Numbered from the stretch's first letter, positions 45,557 to 55,200 are shown. The stretch: 64,000 nt of DNA from Bryobacterales bacterium (GCA_003170915.1 PMYB01000127.1:5721-69720), one strand, 5' to 3'. Numbers and translations are program-made. The notes: generated by a model from the letters alone, not told the origin.

Positions 45557-45808
45557 ATGGCACAAGAGAAAAAACTGGTCACCATCATCGTAAACGGTTC
45601 ACCGCACGAATGGCCGAAGGACGACATCACCTACGCACAGGTGGTCACGTTCGACGTGCCAGACTATGCGCAGCATCCCGAAATCACGTACTCGGTCAAG
45701 TACAAGAACGGTCATGGGGATAAGCCGGAAGGGACTCTCTCGCTCGGCGGCTCTGTAAAAGTAAAGGACGGAATGAGCTTCAGTGTTTCACCAACTGGTC
45801 AATCATAA
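45557..45808 (+). CDS. Multiubiquitin-type ubiquitin-like protein (single domain)
   Basis: An 83-residue protein with ATAGGAGAA upstream. The pattern matches the prokaryotic multiubiquitin domain: LVTIIVNGSPHEWPKDDITY, VVTFD, ITYSVKYKNGHGDKPEGTLS, GGSVKVKDGMSFSV. This is a beta-grasp fold. Only one copy is present, and the end is SPTGQS with no Gly-Gly, so a C-terminal processing or non-canonical conjugation end would be required. It overlaps the E1-like gene by 26 bases, which suggests fixed stoichiometry. Confidence 0.85.
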   Translation: MAQEKKLVTIIVNGSPHEWPKDDITYAQVVTFDVPDYAQHPEITYSVKYKNGHGDKPEGTLSLGGSVKVKDGMSFSVSPTGQS

Positions 45809-46970
45809 CGATGACTTGCGGCGGCTGGTCGAGAAGGGCTATGCCGTCGCCATCGACGGCGGGTACCTCGTTATCCGCGACATCCCTTATCTGGACGCGC
45901 TGAAGGCATTACGGACGGGCGCGTTCGTTGCGAAGCTTGAATTCGTCGATAAGCTGACGGTCAAGCAGGACGACCACCAGGTTTGGTTCGCTGGCGCGGT
46001 CCCGCACGGCCTTGACGGAAATCCGATCCCCAACCTTGGGGGCGGGCCGCAGGGGCTGGCACTCGGCGAAGCAAGCAAAGATGTTGTTGTGGAGCGGAGG
46101 TTTTCGAACAAGCCGAAGGTTACCGAGAAGTTCGCCGACTTCTTCGACAAAATTGAAAGCTATGTGACGATCATATCCGGTCCGGCAATGGAACTGTACC
46201 ACGCCAGTCCTTACACGTTCCGCACCGTCGAGAAGATGTCGGATTCAGTCTTCAAGTTCCACGATACCCTCACCAGCCGAGCCGAAATAACGGATCTCTC
46301 TGCCAAGTTCGCGAACGACGTGGTGGCGATTATCGGCCTCGGCGGTACGGGCGCCTATGTTCTCGATTTTCTCGTGAAGACGCCGGTGCGGGAGACTCGC
46401 GCTTTCGACCTCGACACGTTCCACATCCATAACGCATTTCGGTCCCCCGGCAGGCTCCAAGACGAGGGCGAACTCGGAAAGCCGAAAGCGGAGGTTTATC
46501 AGGCTCGTTACGAAAACTTTCGACATGGGCTAAAGGTTGAGCGCAAGTTCATAGACGCTTCTTGCGAGGCCGACTTCGAAGGCGTGACCTTTGCATTCGT
46601 GTGCGTTGATAAAGGCTCGTCACGGGCCGCCATCTTCGATCTCCTGATAGCGAAAGGCATCCCGTTTATCGACGTTGGAATGGGACTGAACCGGAAGAGA
46701 GGCCCTGTGAACGGGATGCTGCGCACAACATATTACTCCGCCGCGGATGGCCAAAAAGTGCGCGACAAGGCTCTGGCCGAGATGTCGGACCAACCTGACG
46801 ACATATATCGGACCAACATTCAGATCAGCGAGATCAACGCCCTGAACGCGTGCCTGGCTGTCATTAGGTTCAAACAACTGCGCGGGTTTTACTTCGAAGA
46901 GATTCCCTACTACGATCTCCTGCTGGAGATTGGCGATCTCAAGATCGTCGGGGAGTCGGAACTTCAATGA
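45783..46970 (+). CDS. ThiF/E1-like adenylyltransferase with N-terminal DUF6791 domain
   Basis: A 395-residue protein starting with GTG inside the ubiquitin-like gene. Residues 5-160 fit DUF6791 (NDDLRRLVEKGYAVAIDGGYLVI and PYLDALKALRTGAF). Residues 175-390 form a ThiF/MoeB/E1 Rossmann domain: ATP loop VAIIGLGGTGAYVLDFL near 183, acidic end of strand 2 FDLDTFHIHNAFRSPG, Arg in CVDKGSSRAA and FIDVGMGL. It would adenylate the C-terminus of the ubiquitin-like protein. No classical E2 gene is adjacent; whether the N-terminal domain replaces it is speculation. It overlaps the next gene (ATGA). Confidence 0.88.
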   Translation: MFHQLVNHNDDLRRLVEKGYAVAIDGGYLVIRDIPYLDALKALRTGAFVAKLEFVDKLTVKQDDHQVWFAGAVPHGLDGNPIPNLGGGPQGLALGEASKDVVVERRFSNKPKVTEKFADFFDKIESYVTIISGPAMELYHASPYTFRTVEKMSDSVFKFHDTLTSRAEITDLSAKFANDVVAIIGLGGTGAYVLDFLVKTPVRETRAFDLDTFHIHNAFRSPGRLQDEGELGKPKAEVYQARYENFRHGLKVERKFIDASCEADFEGVTFAFVCVDKGSSRAAIFDLLIAKGIPFIDVGMGLNRKRGPVNGMLRTTYYSAADGQKVRDKALAEMSDQPDDIYRTNIQISEINALNACLAVIRFKQLRGFYFEEIPYYDLLLEIGDLKIVGESELQ

Positions 46971-47368
46971 AGTTTGCACTGGAACGTGTCCACTATATGC
47001 CGAAGGACCTGAAACCTGGCGTTCTCTACGTTTCAGAGGAATTCGACATTGCGATGCATCTTTGTGCCTGTGGATGCGGCTCGAAGGTCAAGACCCCGCT
47101 CGGTCCGACTGAATGGTCTGTTGAGGAGACTGATAGCGGACCGAGTCTCAGCCCGTCCGTAGGGAACTGGCAGCAACCATGCAGGTCGCATTACTGGATA
47201 GATCGGGGCGAAATCAGATGGGCCAGTAAGTGGACACCTGAGCAAATAGCCGCGGGCCGCCGCCACGAGGAAGAACGCCGACGCGACTACTATGATGCCC
47301 TTGATCGTAAGCGCGGCGGTAGGATGCGCCGGTTCTGGCGTTGGGTGAGGGGCCTGTTTAAACGATAG
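46967..47368 (+). CDS. DUF6527 small Cys-rich protein
   Basis: A 133-residue protein. Cys33, Cys35, Cys37 in HLCACGCGSKV and Cys72 with His75 in QQPCRSHYWI look like a metal site. A motif WSVEETDSGPSLSPSVGNW precedes it. The tail is strongly basic (RRDYYDALDRKRGGRMRRFWRWVRGLFKR region). The family occurs with ThiF and multiubiquitin proteins. Because there is no E2 or JAB peptidase here, this is the candidate for the missing third activity, possibly a zinc-binding ligase-like or adaptor role. Confidence 0.8.
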   Translation: MKFALERVHYMPKDLKPGVLYVSEEFDIAMHLCACGCGSKVKTPLGPTEWSVEETDSGPSLSPSVGNWQQPCRSHYWIDRGEIRWASKWTPEQIAAGRRHEEERRRDYYDALDRKRGGRMRRFWRWVRGLFKR

Positions 47369-47515
47369 TCAGCGCTCCGCTTAAGACCGATACGACATGA
47401 CAGTTACAGTTTTGACCCCTGTTCAGCGTCCCGCTATACTGCCGGTGCAGACGGTCGTTCGTTGCTATTCAACTTGGCGATTCTATAGGCTGTATAAATG
47501 TGATGGAGGAAGAAG

Positions 47516-48520
47516 GTGTTTGACGAACTCTTGCGGGAATTGAGGCGTCTCGAGGGCACGCATAAGGTCAGCGTTTCAATCGCCTCCGACGCGGACGGAT
47601 ACCTCGACCGGGAGTGCCCGTCGGAGGAATGCCAGTTTGAATTCAAGGTGCATGACGACGACTGGCGCGACACAGTGCGCGACGAGGAAGTGTTCTGCCC
47701 GTTCTGCGGACATACTGCCGAATCCGGAGACTGGTGCACTCAGGAGCAGGCCGAGCATCTCAAGAAGGCCGCTCTTGAGCATGTGCAGCAGCGCATTGGC
47801 CGCGCGATGAACCGCGACGCGGAAAACTGGAACCGGAGCCAACCGTCCCGCAGCTTTATCAGCATGACCATGAGCGTCAATAGCCGACCGCAGCAAATCC
47901 TTTTGCCTCCTGCGGCAGCGGACCCGATGCGCCTCAAGATTACCTGCCCCGCCTGCGCTTGCCGCTATGCGGTCATCGGTGCGGCGTTTTTCTGCCCCGC
48001 TTGCGGCCATAACGCGTCCGATTTGATGTTCAGCCAGGCGATTGCCGGCATTCGGAACGCGCTCGATGCCCTTCCAAGCGTGCGCGCGGCTATTCCCGAC
48101 AGGGACGCCGCCGACACCACGGTGCGCCTCATCATCGAGAACGGTCTTCAAAACGCCGTCACGGCGTTTCAACGCTACGCGGAAGCACTCTACGCCCGTT
48201 TTCCATCGCTGTCCGCGCCGCGCCGCAACGCCTTTCAGAACCTTAAGGAAGGCAGCGAACTGTGGAATGGCGCCACCGGAAAGCCATACAGCGCTTATAT
48301 CGACGCCGCGGAGCAAGCCGCGCTCATTCGATATTTCCAGCAGCGGCACCTCCTCGCTCACAGGCAAGGATTGGTGGATGATGACTACGTCACGCGGACA
48401 GGCGATACCACCTATCGCCCCGGCCAGCACCTCGTGGTGCGTGAGTCACCTGTGCGCGAGTGCCTCTCGATCGTCGAAACATTGATTGCCGCTATGGCGT
48501 CCGACACAATGACGCCGTGA
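47516..48520 (+). CDS. Zinc-ribbon protein with HEPN-like RX4H motif
   Basis: A 334-residue protein with GTG start and GGAGGAAGAAGG upstream. Two zinc ribbons are visible: Cys34, Cys39, Cys61, Cys64 and, near residues 144-165, CPACACRYAV...FFCPACGH. The C-terminal 150 residues are helical and contain QQRHLLAHRQG, an RX4H motif (Arg277, His282) like the RNase motif of HEPN domains. It may be a defence RNase whose ribbons sense or bind nucleic acid. It follows the ubiquitin-like operon in the same direction by 147 bases. No firm family assignment. Confidence 0.55.
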   Translation: MFDELLRELRRLEGTHKVSVSIASDADGYLDRECPSEECQFEFKVHDDDWRDTVRDEEVFCPFCGHTAESGDWCTQEQAEHLKKAALEHVQQRIGRAMNRDAENWNRSQPSRSFISMTMSVNSRPQQILLPPAAADPMRLKITCPACACRYAVIGAAFFCPACGHNASDLMFSQAIAGIRNALDALPSVRAAIPDRDAADTTVRLIIENGLQNAVTAFQRYAEALYARFPSLSAPRRNAFQNLKEGSELWNGATGKPYSAYIDAAEQAALIRYFQQRHLLAHRQGLVDDDYVTRTGDTTYRPGQHLVVRESPVRECLSIVETLIAAMASDTMTP

Positions 48521-48555
48521 CTATACAGGCCTCTGGAGGCGTGCCGCTCTGAAGA

Positions 48556-49047
48556 CTACCCAAGACATTTGGAGGCGGGGAAAACACTTTCCGCGAATGC
48601 GATGGCTTCCTGTTCCATTGGAGCGGCCGGGTATCCAACTTCGTTGCACTCCCAAAGATAACGCTGCAAGAACGCAAGGATGCTCCCGAGTCGTTCATAC
48701 TGCGCCACGTGCATCAGCTCGTGGGCGATAAGCTTCGCGTCGTTCAGACAATCCTGCCGAACGAGAATACCGTGGCCGATCGTTAATCCCCCGGTTCTGG
48801 GCGTAATCAGACCAAAGGCCTGGGCTGCCTGTCGCAGGTCCACTTCCTCTGGTAATGGAATGGCGGGCACAGCCAAGATCCTCACGTCCTCGGGGCGCAC
48901 GACACCCGCGCGGCGAGCGATATCCTGTGCCTGCGGAACAAGGATTCGGCTCTCCCTGTGCCCGCGCATAGACTTTTCCTGCGTTGCCGCCCACGCAGTG
49001 GCGCGGGGCAGCATCTCGTTGAAAAGCTCAGTTGGAATCTGGGCCAT
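48556..49047 (-). CDS. Predicted zinc metallopeptidase (HEXXH)
   Basis: A 163-residue protein starting at ATG 49047 (MAQIPTELF); an earlier ATG at 49080 is possible. KLIAHELMHVAQYERLG is a zinc peptidase motif (HEXXH), and MEQEAIAFAESVFP may give the third ligand (Glu). Convergent with the zinc-ribbon/HEPN-like gene. It resembles small M-type peptidases and not the XRE-cleaving ImmA, and its target is unknown. Confidence 0.65.
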   Translation of the reverse strand: MAQIPTELFNEMLPRATAWAATQEKSMRGHRESRILVPQAQDIARRAGVVRPEDVRILAVPAIPLPEEVDLRQAAQAFGLITPRTGGLTIGHGILVRQDCLNDAKLIAHELMHVAQYERLGSILAFLQRYLWECNEVGYPAAPMEQEAIAFAESVFPASKCLG

Positions 49048-49368
49048 AGCGAGGACATTACCACAGCCTGCAGGAGGCAAAAGACGATTTCCGCAAAGCG
49101 ATGTCCTTTATCCAAGTCGGCGGCTTCGGTGATAACGTAACATCGGAAGTACCGGGGATAACACCCTGAAAGCATTCACGCTTCCTCCGATGTGATAATA
49201 TACATTCTGGAAATTGATTCCTATTTTCAGGGCAGGGCGCATTTTTTGTAACATTCAGTCTGCACCCAGAATTTCTCTTTTGCCTCAAACCCAGCGCAAG
49301 AGACTTTGTTGTTGCGCCGATTTTCGTTTAATATGAACCTCTAAATATTGGTCTGGAGAACCATAAAA
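49048..49368. other. 321 bp AT-rich intergenic stretch
   Basis: No frame with family-like sequence or good ribosome site. Lower GC than the surroundings. Contains the promoter-side sequence for the 52-residue peptide on the plus strand and the upstream region of the HEXXH gene on the minus strand. Confidence 0.5.
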
Positions 49369-49527
49369 ATGAAGCAAACTATCATCCTAGGCACATTCAT
49401 ACTCTTAGGTATTTTCATTTTGATATGTTTGTTGGAAGATGCCGGTAGCTTTTCTAGTGATCCGACTATAGGTCGCGCCCCTATGTCCGGCAGTGCAGTC
49501 ACTAAAAGAGTTCCTGTCTTTAACTAA
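49369..49527 (+). CDS. 52-residue membrane peptide
   Basis: ATG 49369 with GGAG upstream opens MKQTIILGTFILLGIFIL, one hydrophobic helix, then a soluble tail EDAGSFSSDPTIGRAP. No family recognised. Low-GC coding sequence compared with neighbours. Confidence 0.45.
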   Translation: MKQTIILGTFILLGIFILICLLEDAGSFSSDPTIGRAPMSGSAVTKRVPVFN

Positions 49528-49529
49528 CT

Positions 49530-49688
49530 GGGCATCACATCCCCGATGATTTCTTGCCGCACATCGCTCCGCTCGGGTGGGAGCATATCAATCTGACCGG
49601 CGATTACATCTGGAAGCCGTCAACCGCCAGCAAGAAATTCAGCCTACGCACGCTGCGGCTTGCACCCGAGTACCTGGAGGTTGCCTGA
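49530..49688 (+). pseudogene. C-terminal remnant of a Tn3-family transposase (tnpA)
   Basis: In frame to TGA 49686-49688 the sequence reads FLPHIAPLGWEHINLTGDYIW and ends RLAPEYLEVA. The PLGWEHINLTGDYIW block is the C-terminal hallmark of Tn3 TnpA. The rest of the nearly 1,000-residue gene is missing. A terminal inverted repeat follows 60 bases later, so this is the right end of a decayed transposon. Confidence 0.85.
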
Positions 49689-49747
49689 ATCGGCACCGTC
49701 CAGAAAACATATCTATAAACTCCGATATGACAACCGGGCCGCCAGAC

Positions 49748-49785
49748 CTTAGCGCCCTATATTGTTCCTTTCGTGTGATGACCCC
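49748..49785 (-). repeat. Tn3-type 38-bp terminal inverted repeat
   Basis: Read on the minus strand it begins GGGGTCATCACACGAAAGG and ends GCGCTAAG, the GGGG...TAAG form of Tn3-family ends. It lies 60 bases after the transposase remnant, the normal place of the tnpA-side end. Confidence 0.75.
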
Positions 49786-49947
49786 TCATAGCGCCCGGCC
49801 AAGGCTGGCGTGAAATACGTTCGGCCACTCTTGAGCGGCCAAATCCCTTTTGCGTCCTGCATTTCCCCGCCTCTGTATAGTGCATTCGGCAAGCGATTGT
49901 TTTCGTTCAAAAAAAGAAACGACAAAGTCCTCTTGCAAAGTCCGCGG

Positions 49948-49985
49948 CTAGAGACCGTATAATTGCCCGTTCGTGTGATGACCCA
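49948..49985 (-). repeat. Second Tn3-like terminal repeat in the same orientation
   Basis: On the minus strand GGGTCATCACACGAACGGGC then ATTATACGGTCTCTAG; the outer 15 bases are identical to those of the repeat at 49748 and inner parts agree partly (ATATA-like core). The start-to-start distance is exactly 200 bp. It suggests a related transposon inserted close to the first or an end-only relic (MITE-like). Confidence 0.55.
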
Positions 49986-50025
49986 TAAGTGATGGAATAT
50001 AGGGACAAGTTACACTTATGCCTTG

Positions 50026-52278
50026 TTACTGGTTGGAAAAGAAGAACTGGAACTGGTCGGGGTTCCAGGAGAACTCGATGCGCGGATGATCGTCGGTCGC
50101 CATCAACATGTTCCGGTCATATTCATCGAAAACGGCCTCATAGGGCAAACCGTCGGACAGATAGTCCTTCATATTCAGAGGGTCGATAAAGCCGATATCG
50201 TACAACGCCTTCTTCACCTTATCCTGTGCCAGCAGGGCCTGAACGTCCAGCGGTGAAAAATGCAGCGGTCTCTGCGCGGCGACGACGTTAAAGCCGTTGG
50301 CATACGATCTGTAAAGCAGGATGCAGGGAAAGGTTTTCGACATGGTGGCCAGCGCCCGGGCGGTCTGATAGCCGAAGACATGCTGGACTAGGATGCCGTC
50401 CGGCGTGAGCTTGCGCTTCACCATTTCATAGAACTCATGATGAAACAGGGCGGCGGCACCCGGCAATTCGGGATCAGTTACGTTCACCGAAATAATGTCG
50501 TACGGTTTTTTCGCCCTCGCCAGAAAATGGCGGCCGTCATCGATATGGAGATGAACTCGGCTGTCCTTGTAGTAATTGAAATTCCAGGGACCGTAATAAC
50601 CGGCTGTCGCGATCATGGACGGAATGATCTCTACGGCATCGATATTCGTCAGTCCGCTATAGCGGGTCATGGCGCCGGCCGTGATGCCGTAGCCGCTGCC
50701 GATGACGGCAACATTGCGGGCATGAGGCCGGAACATCACGCCCAGATGCCCTTGCATCTGCTGGACGAAGCTCGTCATGTAATTTCCGGCGTGGAAGACA
50801 AGGGCCGTGGCATCGTTTGTCACGATCAGCGTGCCGTCGGCCTTCGCTTTGACGATCTGGAATATGCCCTGCTCATCCTCATGCCAGTAAAGCAGGTCGC
50901 CGGGCGCCTGGAAATAAACCAGCCGCGCCGGCAGAGGAAACAGGCCCAGCAGGAGCAAGACTGTCAGCATGCCTGCCGCGGCCTGAAATTTCAGGCGCCG
51001 GAACAACAAAACGAAGAGAACGACGGCCAGAACGCCGGTGATGCCAGCCAGAATCTTCAGGGAACCATAGCTGCCCGAAAACAGAATGAGGAAAAATCCC
51101 ACGCCCAGCGACCCGGTCACCGACCCCGCCGTGTTGACGAGGTAGAAAAAGCCCGCTTCCCTGCCCGTCCTGTTCTCCGCCTGACGCGAGGCGGTCAGAG
51201 CCATGGGAAAGAGCATGCCTAACGGGACAAGGGCGGGCGCCATCAGAACCAGCGCCGCGCCGATCCGGTAAAAAATCAGCAGGCTCTGCACGCCTGGCAG
51301 ATTTTTTTCTATTCCCGCATGATTGAAAATCCATATATGAACCAGCGCCGAGGAAACGGCAATTCCGGCGACGGCGCTTAAGGCCGCCCATGCAAAAAGC
51401 CGCAGCGTATCGCGGCCATGGCGCCGCAGGAGCATGCTGGACAGCCATGCTCCTGCGGCAAGCAACGCCAGGACGGATGTCAGCAAAGCCGAGAAGGCAA
51501 AAGTCCGGTTGCCCAGGAAATAACTGCAAAGACGCAGCCAGATGACTTCCAGACCAAGAACGACGGCGCCGCTCAGGAAAGCTGTCATGACCAGCAGCCA
51601 TTGCGGCGGCACCTGTTCAAGCACCAGCCTGGCCTGAACCGGCGCGGCTGTTTCATCCGTCACCGGCCCGCGCAAAAGCCGGGCGCACAGCGCCGCAGAC
51701 ACAAGATCGAGGGCAGCGGCCGAAAACAGAGTGGCTTTCATGCCGGCCATGCCGATCAGGATGAATCCGGTCAGGAATGCGCCCAGCGCCGCGCCGAAGG
51801 TGTTATATCCGTATATCCTGCCGACGCACGACAGCGAACAGCCGCGCGACCGGGCAATGGTCAGGATGACGGGGAACGTGGCGCCCATCAGCATCGCCGG
51901 CACTAAAATTATGGCCAGCGTCAGGGGGAACACGACCAGCACGTTGCTTTTTGCGCCAGGCGCCAGCAGTTGCGCAAGAAATGTTCCGCCTTGCTGCAAA
52001 ACAAGGCCGATGACCAGCGCGCTGGCCGCGACCAGGATCTCTATCAGTACATAGGCTTCGACCGGCCTGCGCAGGCGCTGCGACCGCCGACCGGCGAAAT
52101 CCGCCCCCAGCGCTAGACCGGTCAGAAAAGAGGCGAATACTGCCGCCGCGGCCTGAACCGTCGAACCGAAAATGACGCTGAACGAACGCGCCCATAACGT
52201 CTGGAAAATCAGGGCCGCCATGCCGGAAGCCAGCGTGACGAAAACCAGGGTCGTGAATGTTTTTTGTGTCCGGTTCAT
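50026..52278 (-). CDS. Large membrane spermidine synthase-like protein (750 aa)
   Basis: About 12 hydrophobic helices (first LVFVTLASGMAALIFQTLWARSF near residues 12-34) are followed from about residue 510 by an aminopropyltransferase-like domain: VAVIGSGYGITAGAM near 526, IDAVEIIPSMI, HIDDGRHFLARAKKPYDIISVNVTDPELPG. Known relatives link a transporter-like membrane part to a SAM/dcSAM-binding fold. Substrate unknown. It follows the 1027-aa paralogue with nine bases between, so both form an operon, read toward the Tn3 remnant. Confidence 0.8.
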   Translation of the reverse strand: MNRTQKTFTTLVFVTLASGMAALIFQTLWARSFSVIFGSTVQAAAAVFASFLTGLALGADFAGRRSQRLRRPVEAYVLIEILVAASALVIGLVLQQGGTFLAQLLAPGAKSNVLVVFPLTLAIILVPAMLMGATFPVILTIARSRGCSLSCVGRIYGYNTFGAALGAFLTGFILIGMAGMKATLFSAAALDLVSAALCARLLRGPVTDETAAPVQARLVLEQVPPQWLLVMTAFLSGAVVLGLEVIWLRLCSYFLGNRTFAFSALLTSVLALLAAGAWLSSMLLRRHGRDTLRLFAWAALSAVAGIAVSSALVHIWIFNHAGIEKNLPGVQSLLIFYRIGAALVLMAPALVPLGMLFPMALTASRQAENRTGREAGFFYLVNTAGSVTGSLGVGFFLILFSGSYGSLKILAGITGVLAVVLFVLLFRRLKFQAAAGMLTVLLLLGLFPLPARLVYFQAPGDLLYWHEDEQGIFQIVKAKADGTLIVTNDATALVFHAGNYMTSFVQQMQGHLGVMFRPHARNVAVIGSGYGITAGAMTRYSGLTNIDAVEIIPSMIATAGYYGPWNFNYYKDSRVHLHIDDGRHFLARAKKPYDIISVNVTDPELPGAAALFHHEFYEMVKRKLTPDGILVQHVFGYQTARALATMSKTFPCILLYRSYANGFNVVAAQRPLHFSPLDVQALLAQDKVKKALYDIGFIDPLNMKDYLSDGLPYEAVFDEYDRNMLMATDDHPRIEFSWNPDQFQFFFSNQ

Positions 52279-52287
52279 TCTTTCCTG

Positions 52288-55200
52288 CTAGCGAAACGTG
52301 TAAAGAGCGGCCCGCGTGGACGGCTTGGGCATGTCTTTTTTCGTTCTCAGTTCCGGGAAAAAAGCGAGAATCCTGTCGGTCAGCGCCAGATGAGCCCGCG
52401 CCGCGACCGGCGGCGCCTGCGCGGCGGCGAAATCGCGTAACTCCGTGCTGAGCGGGTAGATGCTGTAGATCCGGTTCAGCAGGTCCGCCGGAACCGGTTG
52501 TTTCTCCTGCGGGTAGAGGGAAGCCTCCAGCAGCAGGTAGCGGGCTAGCAGGGCCTGATTCTTATCGTTCAGGAAATCATCCTGGTATTTTTCGCCAAAA
52601 TCATCGAGCAGTTTCCGCGCCTCCAGGAATTCATTGTTCGCCGCAAGGTCATTTGCCATCTGCATGACATCGCCGGCCCAAGCGAAAGAAAGCATGGCTT
52701 GCTTTTCCGCACCGGTAATATAAGCGCGCGGGTAATGCCCGTATTTTCCCCGCATTTCGTCCGCGCAACGCCGGTTCTCCATGATCCGCAGTGCTAGGCA
52801 GCGTTGCGATGCCTGTGATTCCGTCAGGCTTTCTTTCCGGCTCATGTAGTCATAGATATTCCACGATGTGTATGGATCGGTCCGGGACAGGGCCGCCGAC
52901 ATTGCATATTCAAGAGCCAGATAATTGAAACTGTTGGCCGGAACATCCCAGCGGCCGGAAAAAATGCCGTCGGCCGGCAGGACCAGAGACGGGAAAAACT
53001 GCGCTGCCGGCAATGATGGCACTTCCTCCTTCAGACGCGATTGCAATTCCTGCGGCCAGCGTAATGTATCCGGCGCGTGCATGCTCATGGGCTGGTTGCT
53101 GCAGATAACCTCGGTATAGTAGTCGGTGAGATAAACTAGGCGGCAGTCGGCAAAATTTTGCCTGATCGTCTGAAGGATGATGCGCGTTCCCCGTTCTCCG
53201 ACCCGTATGTCGAACCAGAAGGCGTAAACGCCGCCAGGCGCGAGACTCTGCGTCGCCAGCCTGAAGAAATCCCCGGTATAGATTTTACTGGAGGAAAAAA
53301 AGAGCGGCGAGGTCACCGTGCTGATGATGGCGTCGTATTTCTCACGGCCCGTGGCGACAGCGGTTAAACCGTCCTGCAACAGCATGTCTACGCCGGGCCG
53401 GTGGGCCAGGTCCCCGTTCTGCCTTTTGAACCACGGCACGACGCCGGAGATGATCAGAGGGTTCACGTCAACGGCCGTAACCTTGTCATACATATACGCC
53501 GTGCCCGCGGCCGTAATCCCCGTCCCTATGCCCAGCACCAGAGCCTTTTTATGCTGCCGGGAAAAAAGTGCGGGGGTGACGCCGACGATTGTTTCATGAA
53601 GATTGCCGATATCATTGGGCTGCACTTCAAGGGACTGATAGCCGTCGATCAGCAGGTACTGCCCCGTTCCGTCCTTTCTGTCCGCCGACCGGCCTTTTTG
53701 TTCGAGGATCGTGATGTTATAGCCGTAGCCCTTGAAAACCTCCTTTGGTGCAGTTTTGGTCAGGACCTTTTGCAGCAGTTCCGGATTTGCAAGAGCGAGA
53801 TAGCTGGATGAAAGAATCTGCGACGGCCAGAAGACCCAAACGGCAACACCGAGAACAAGAGCTGCAGCAAACACTTGCGGTGATTTCCCGTTCCGGATGC
53901 CCGGCGCCAGCCCCAAAGTCATCACGGCGGCAAGAATCAGGACAGACAGCTCCCGATAGGAAAAGAGGCTGTCCAGAAACATGATCATGCAAAGATAGCC
54001 TGCGGCATTGCCGAGGCTCGAGATCGCCAGCAAAAGCCCCGCCGTCCTCCTGTCGGGGCTGCAGGAACGGTAAAGGGCCGGAATGGTGCCACCGAAGATC
54101 ATAAGCGTCGGACCGCCAATCAATGCAATCAGGAAAAGCTTGATCGCCCAGTCGCGGAAACTGTATGCCATGTTGCTGTCAGCTCCGAGTCGTACCAGAG
54201 CAAGCTTCATGGTGCAGGCCGCCGCCAGCACGAGCACTGCCGCCAGCGGCGCAAATACGCCGCGTCTTGCCATTTTCACCGCCTGGCCGGGCACAAGCGC
54301 GGCCGCCATTAGCAGCATCAGTCCGCCTGCGAAAATCAGGGCGATGGTTCCGGCGAGAATGACCAAAAGCGCCGGCTGCCCGAGCAGCACTCCTCCCAGC
54401 GTCTGGGCCGGCATCTCCAGATGCCCGCGCAGGAGAAAGAGCGGCCCCAGCAGCAGAAAATTCAGGCCGATGACGAGAGAGCCGTTCCGGATCAGGCTTT
54501 CAAAGGAAATCCCGAATTTCTCGACCAGAAAAACGCCAAGCGCGATCACCGCCAGGACAACCGCCACTACCATGGCGAAGTTTTCATGGAAGGGGCCGAA
54601 CAGGAAGGACGTATATTTCAGTAGAAGAAGTTGAAAAATACCGCTCAGAAAACTCATGCCGGTCAGAACCGCGATATGCCAGTCCGGCACCAGCCCCCGC
54701 AACCCGGAAGGTCTGCTCTCATGCGCATGCTCTTTCGCTGCCGGAGGCGTGAGTCCGCCGGCGAACAGCGTCAGTCCCGTGACGATATTGATGGCTCCGA
54801 TCAGGCAAAGAACCGACCGGTTGCCCCATTGGCGCAAGAACACAAATTCGACCGCCAGCACACATAAGGCCGCGCCCAGATTGTAAAAAAGATAAATAAG
54901 GTTGAACCCTTCGTAATGATGTTCTTTTCTGTAGTGGTCGATATATCGGGAAAAGAGCGGGACGGTCGTGCCTATCATCAGGCTAGGCACCAACAAAAAG
55001 GCTAAGACGATTACTACCACCGTGCCAATGCCGTGGCTGACGGCGGGTGTCAGCGTGTGCAGGATATAATCCTGTGATAGCCCGAAAAACAGGGAAAAAA
55101 GGATGGCATAAACGCCGATCCCGGTTTCGATCAGCCAGAGATGTCGGAAAAATCTGTTGGCCCACAACGATCCCAACGCAATGCCTAGAAGAAAAATGCT

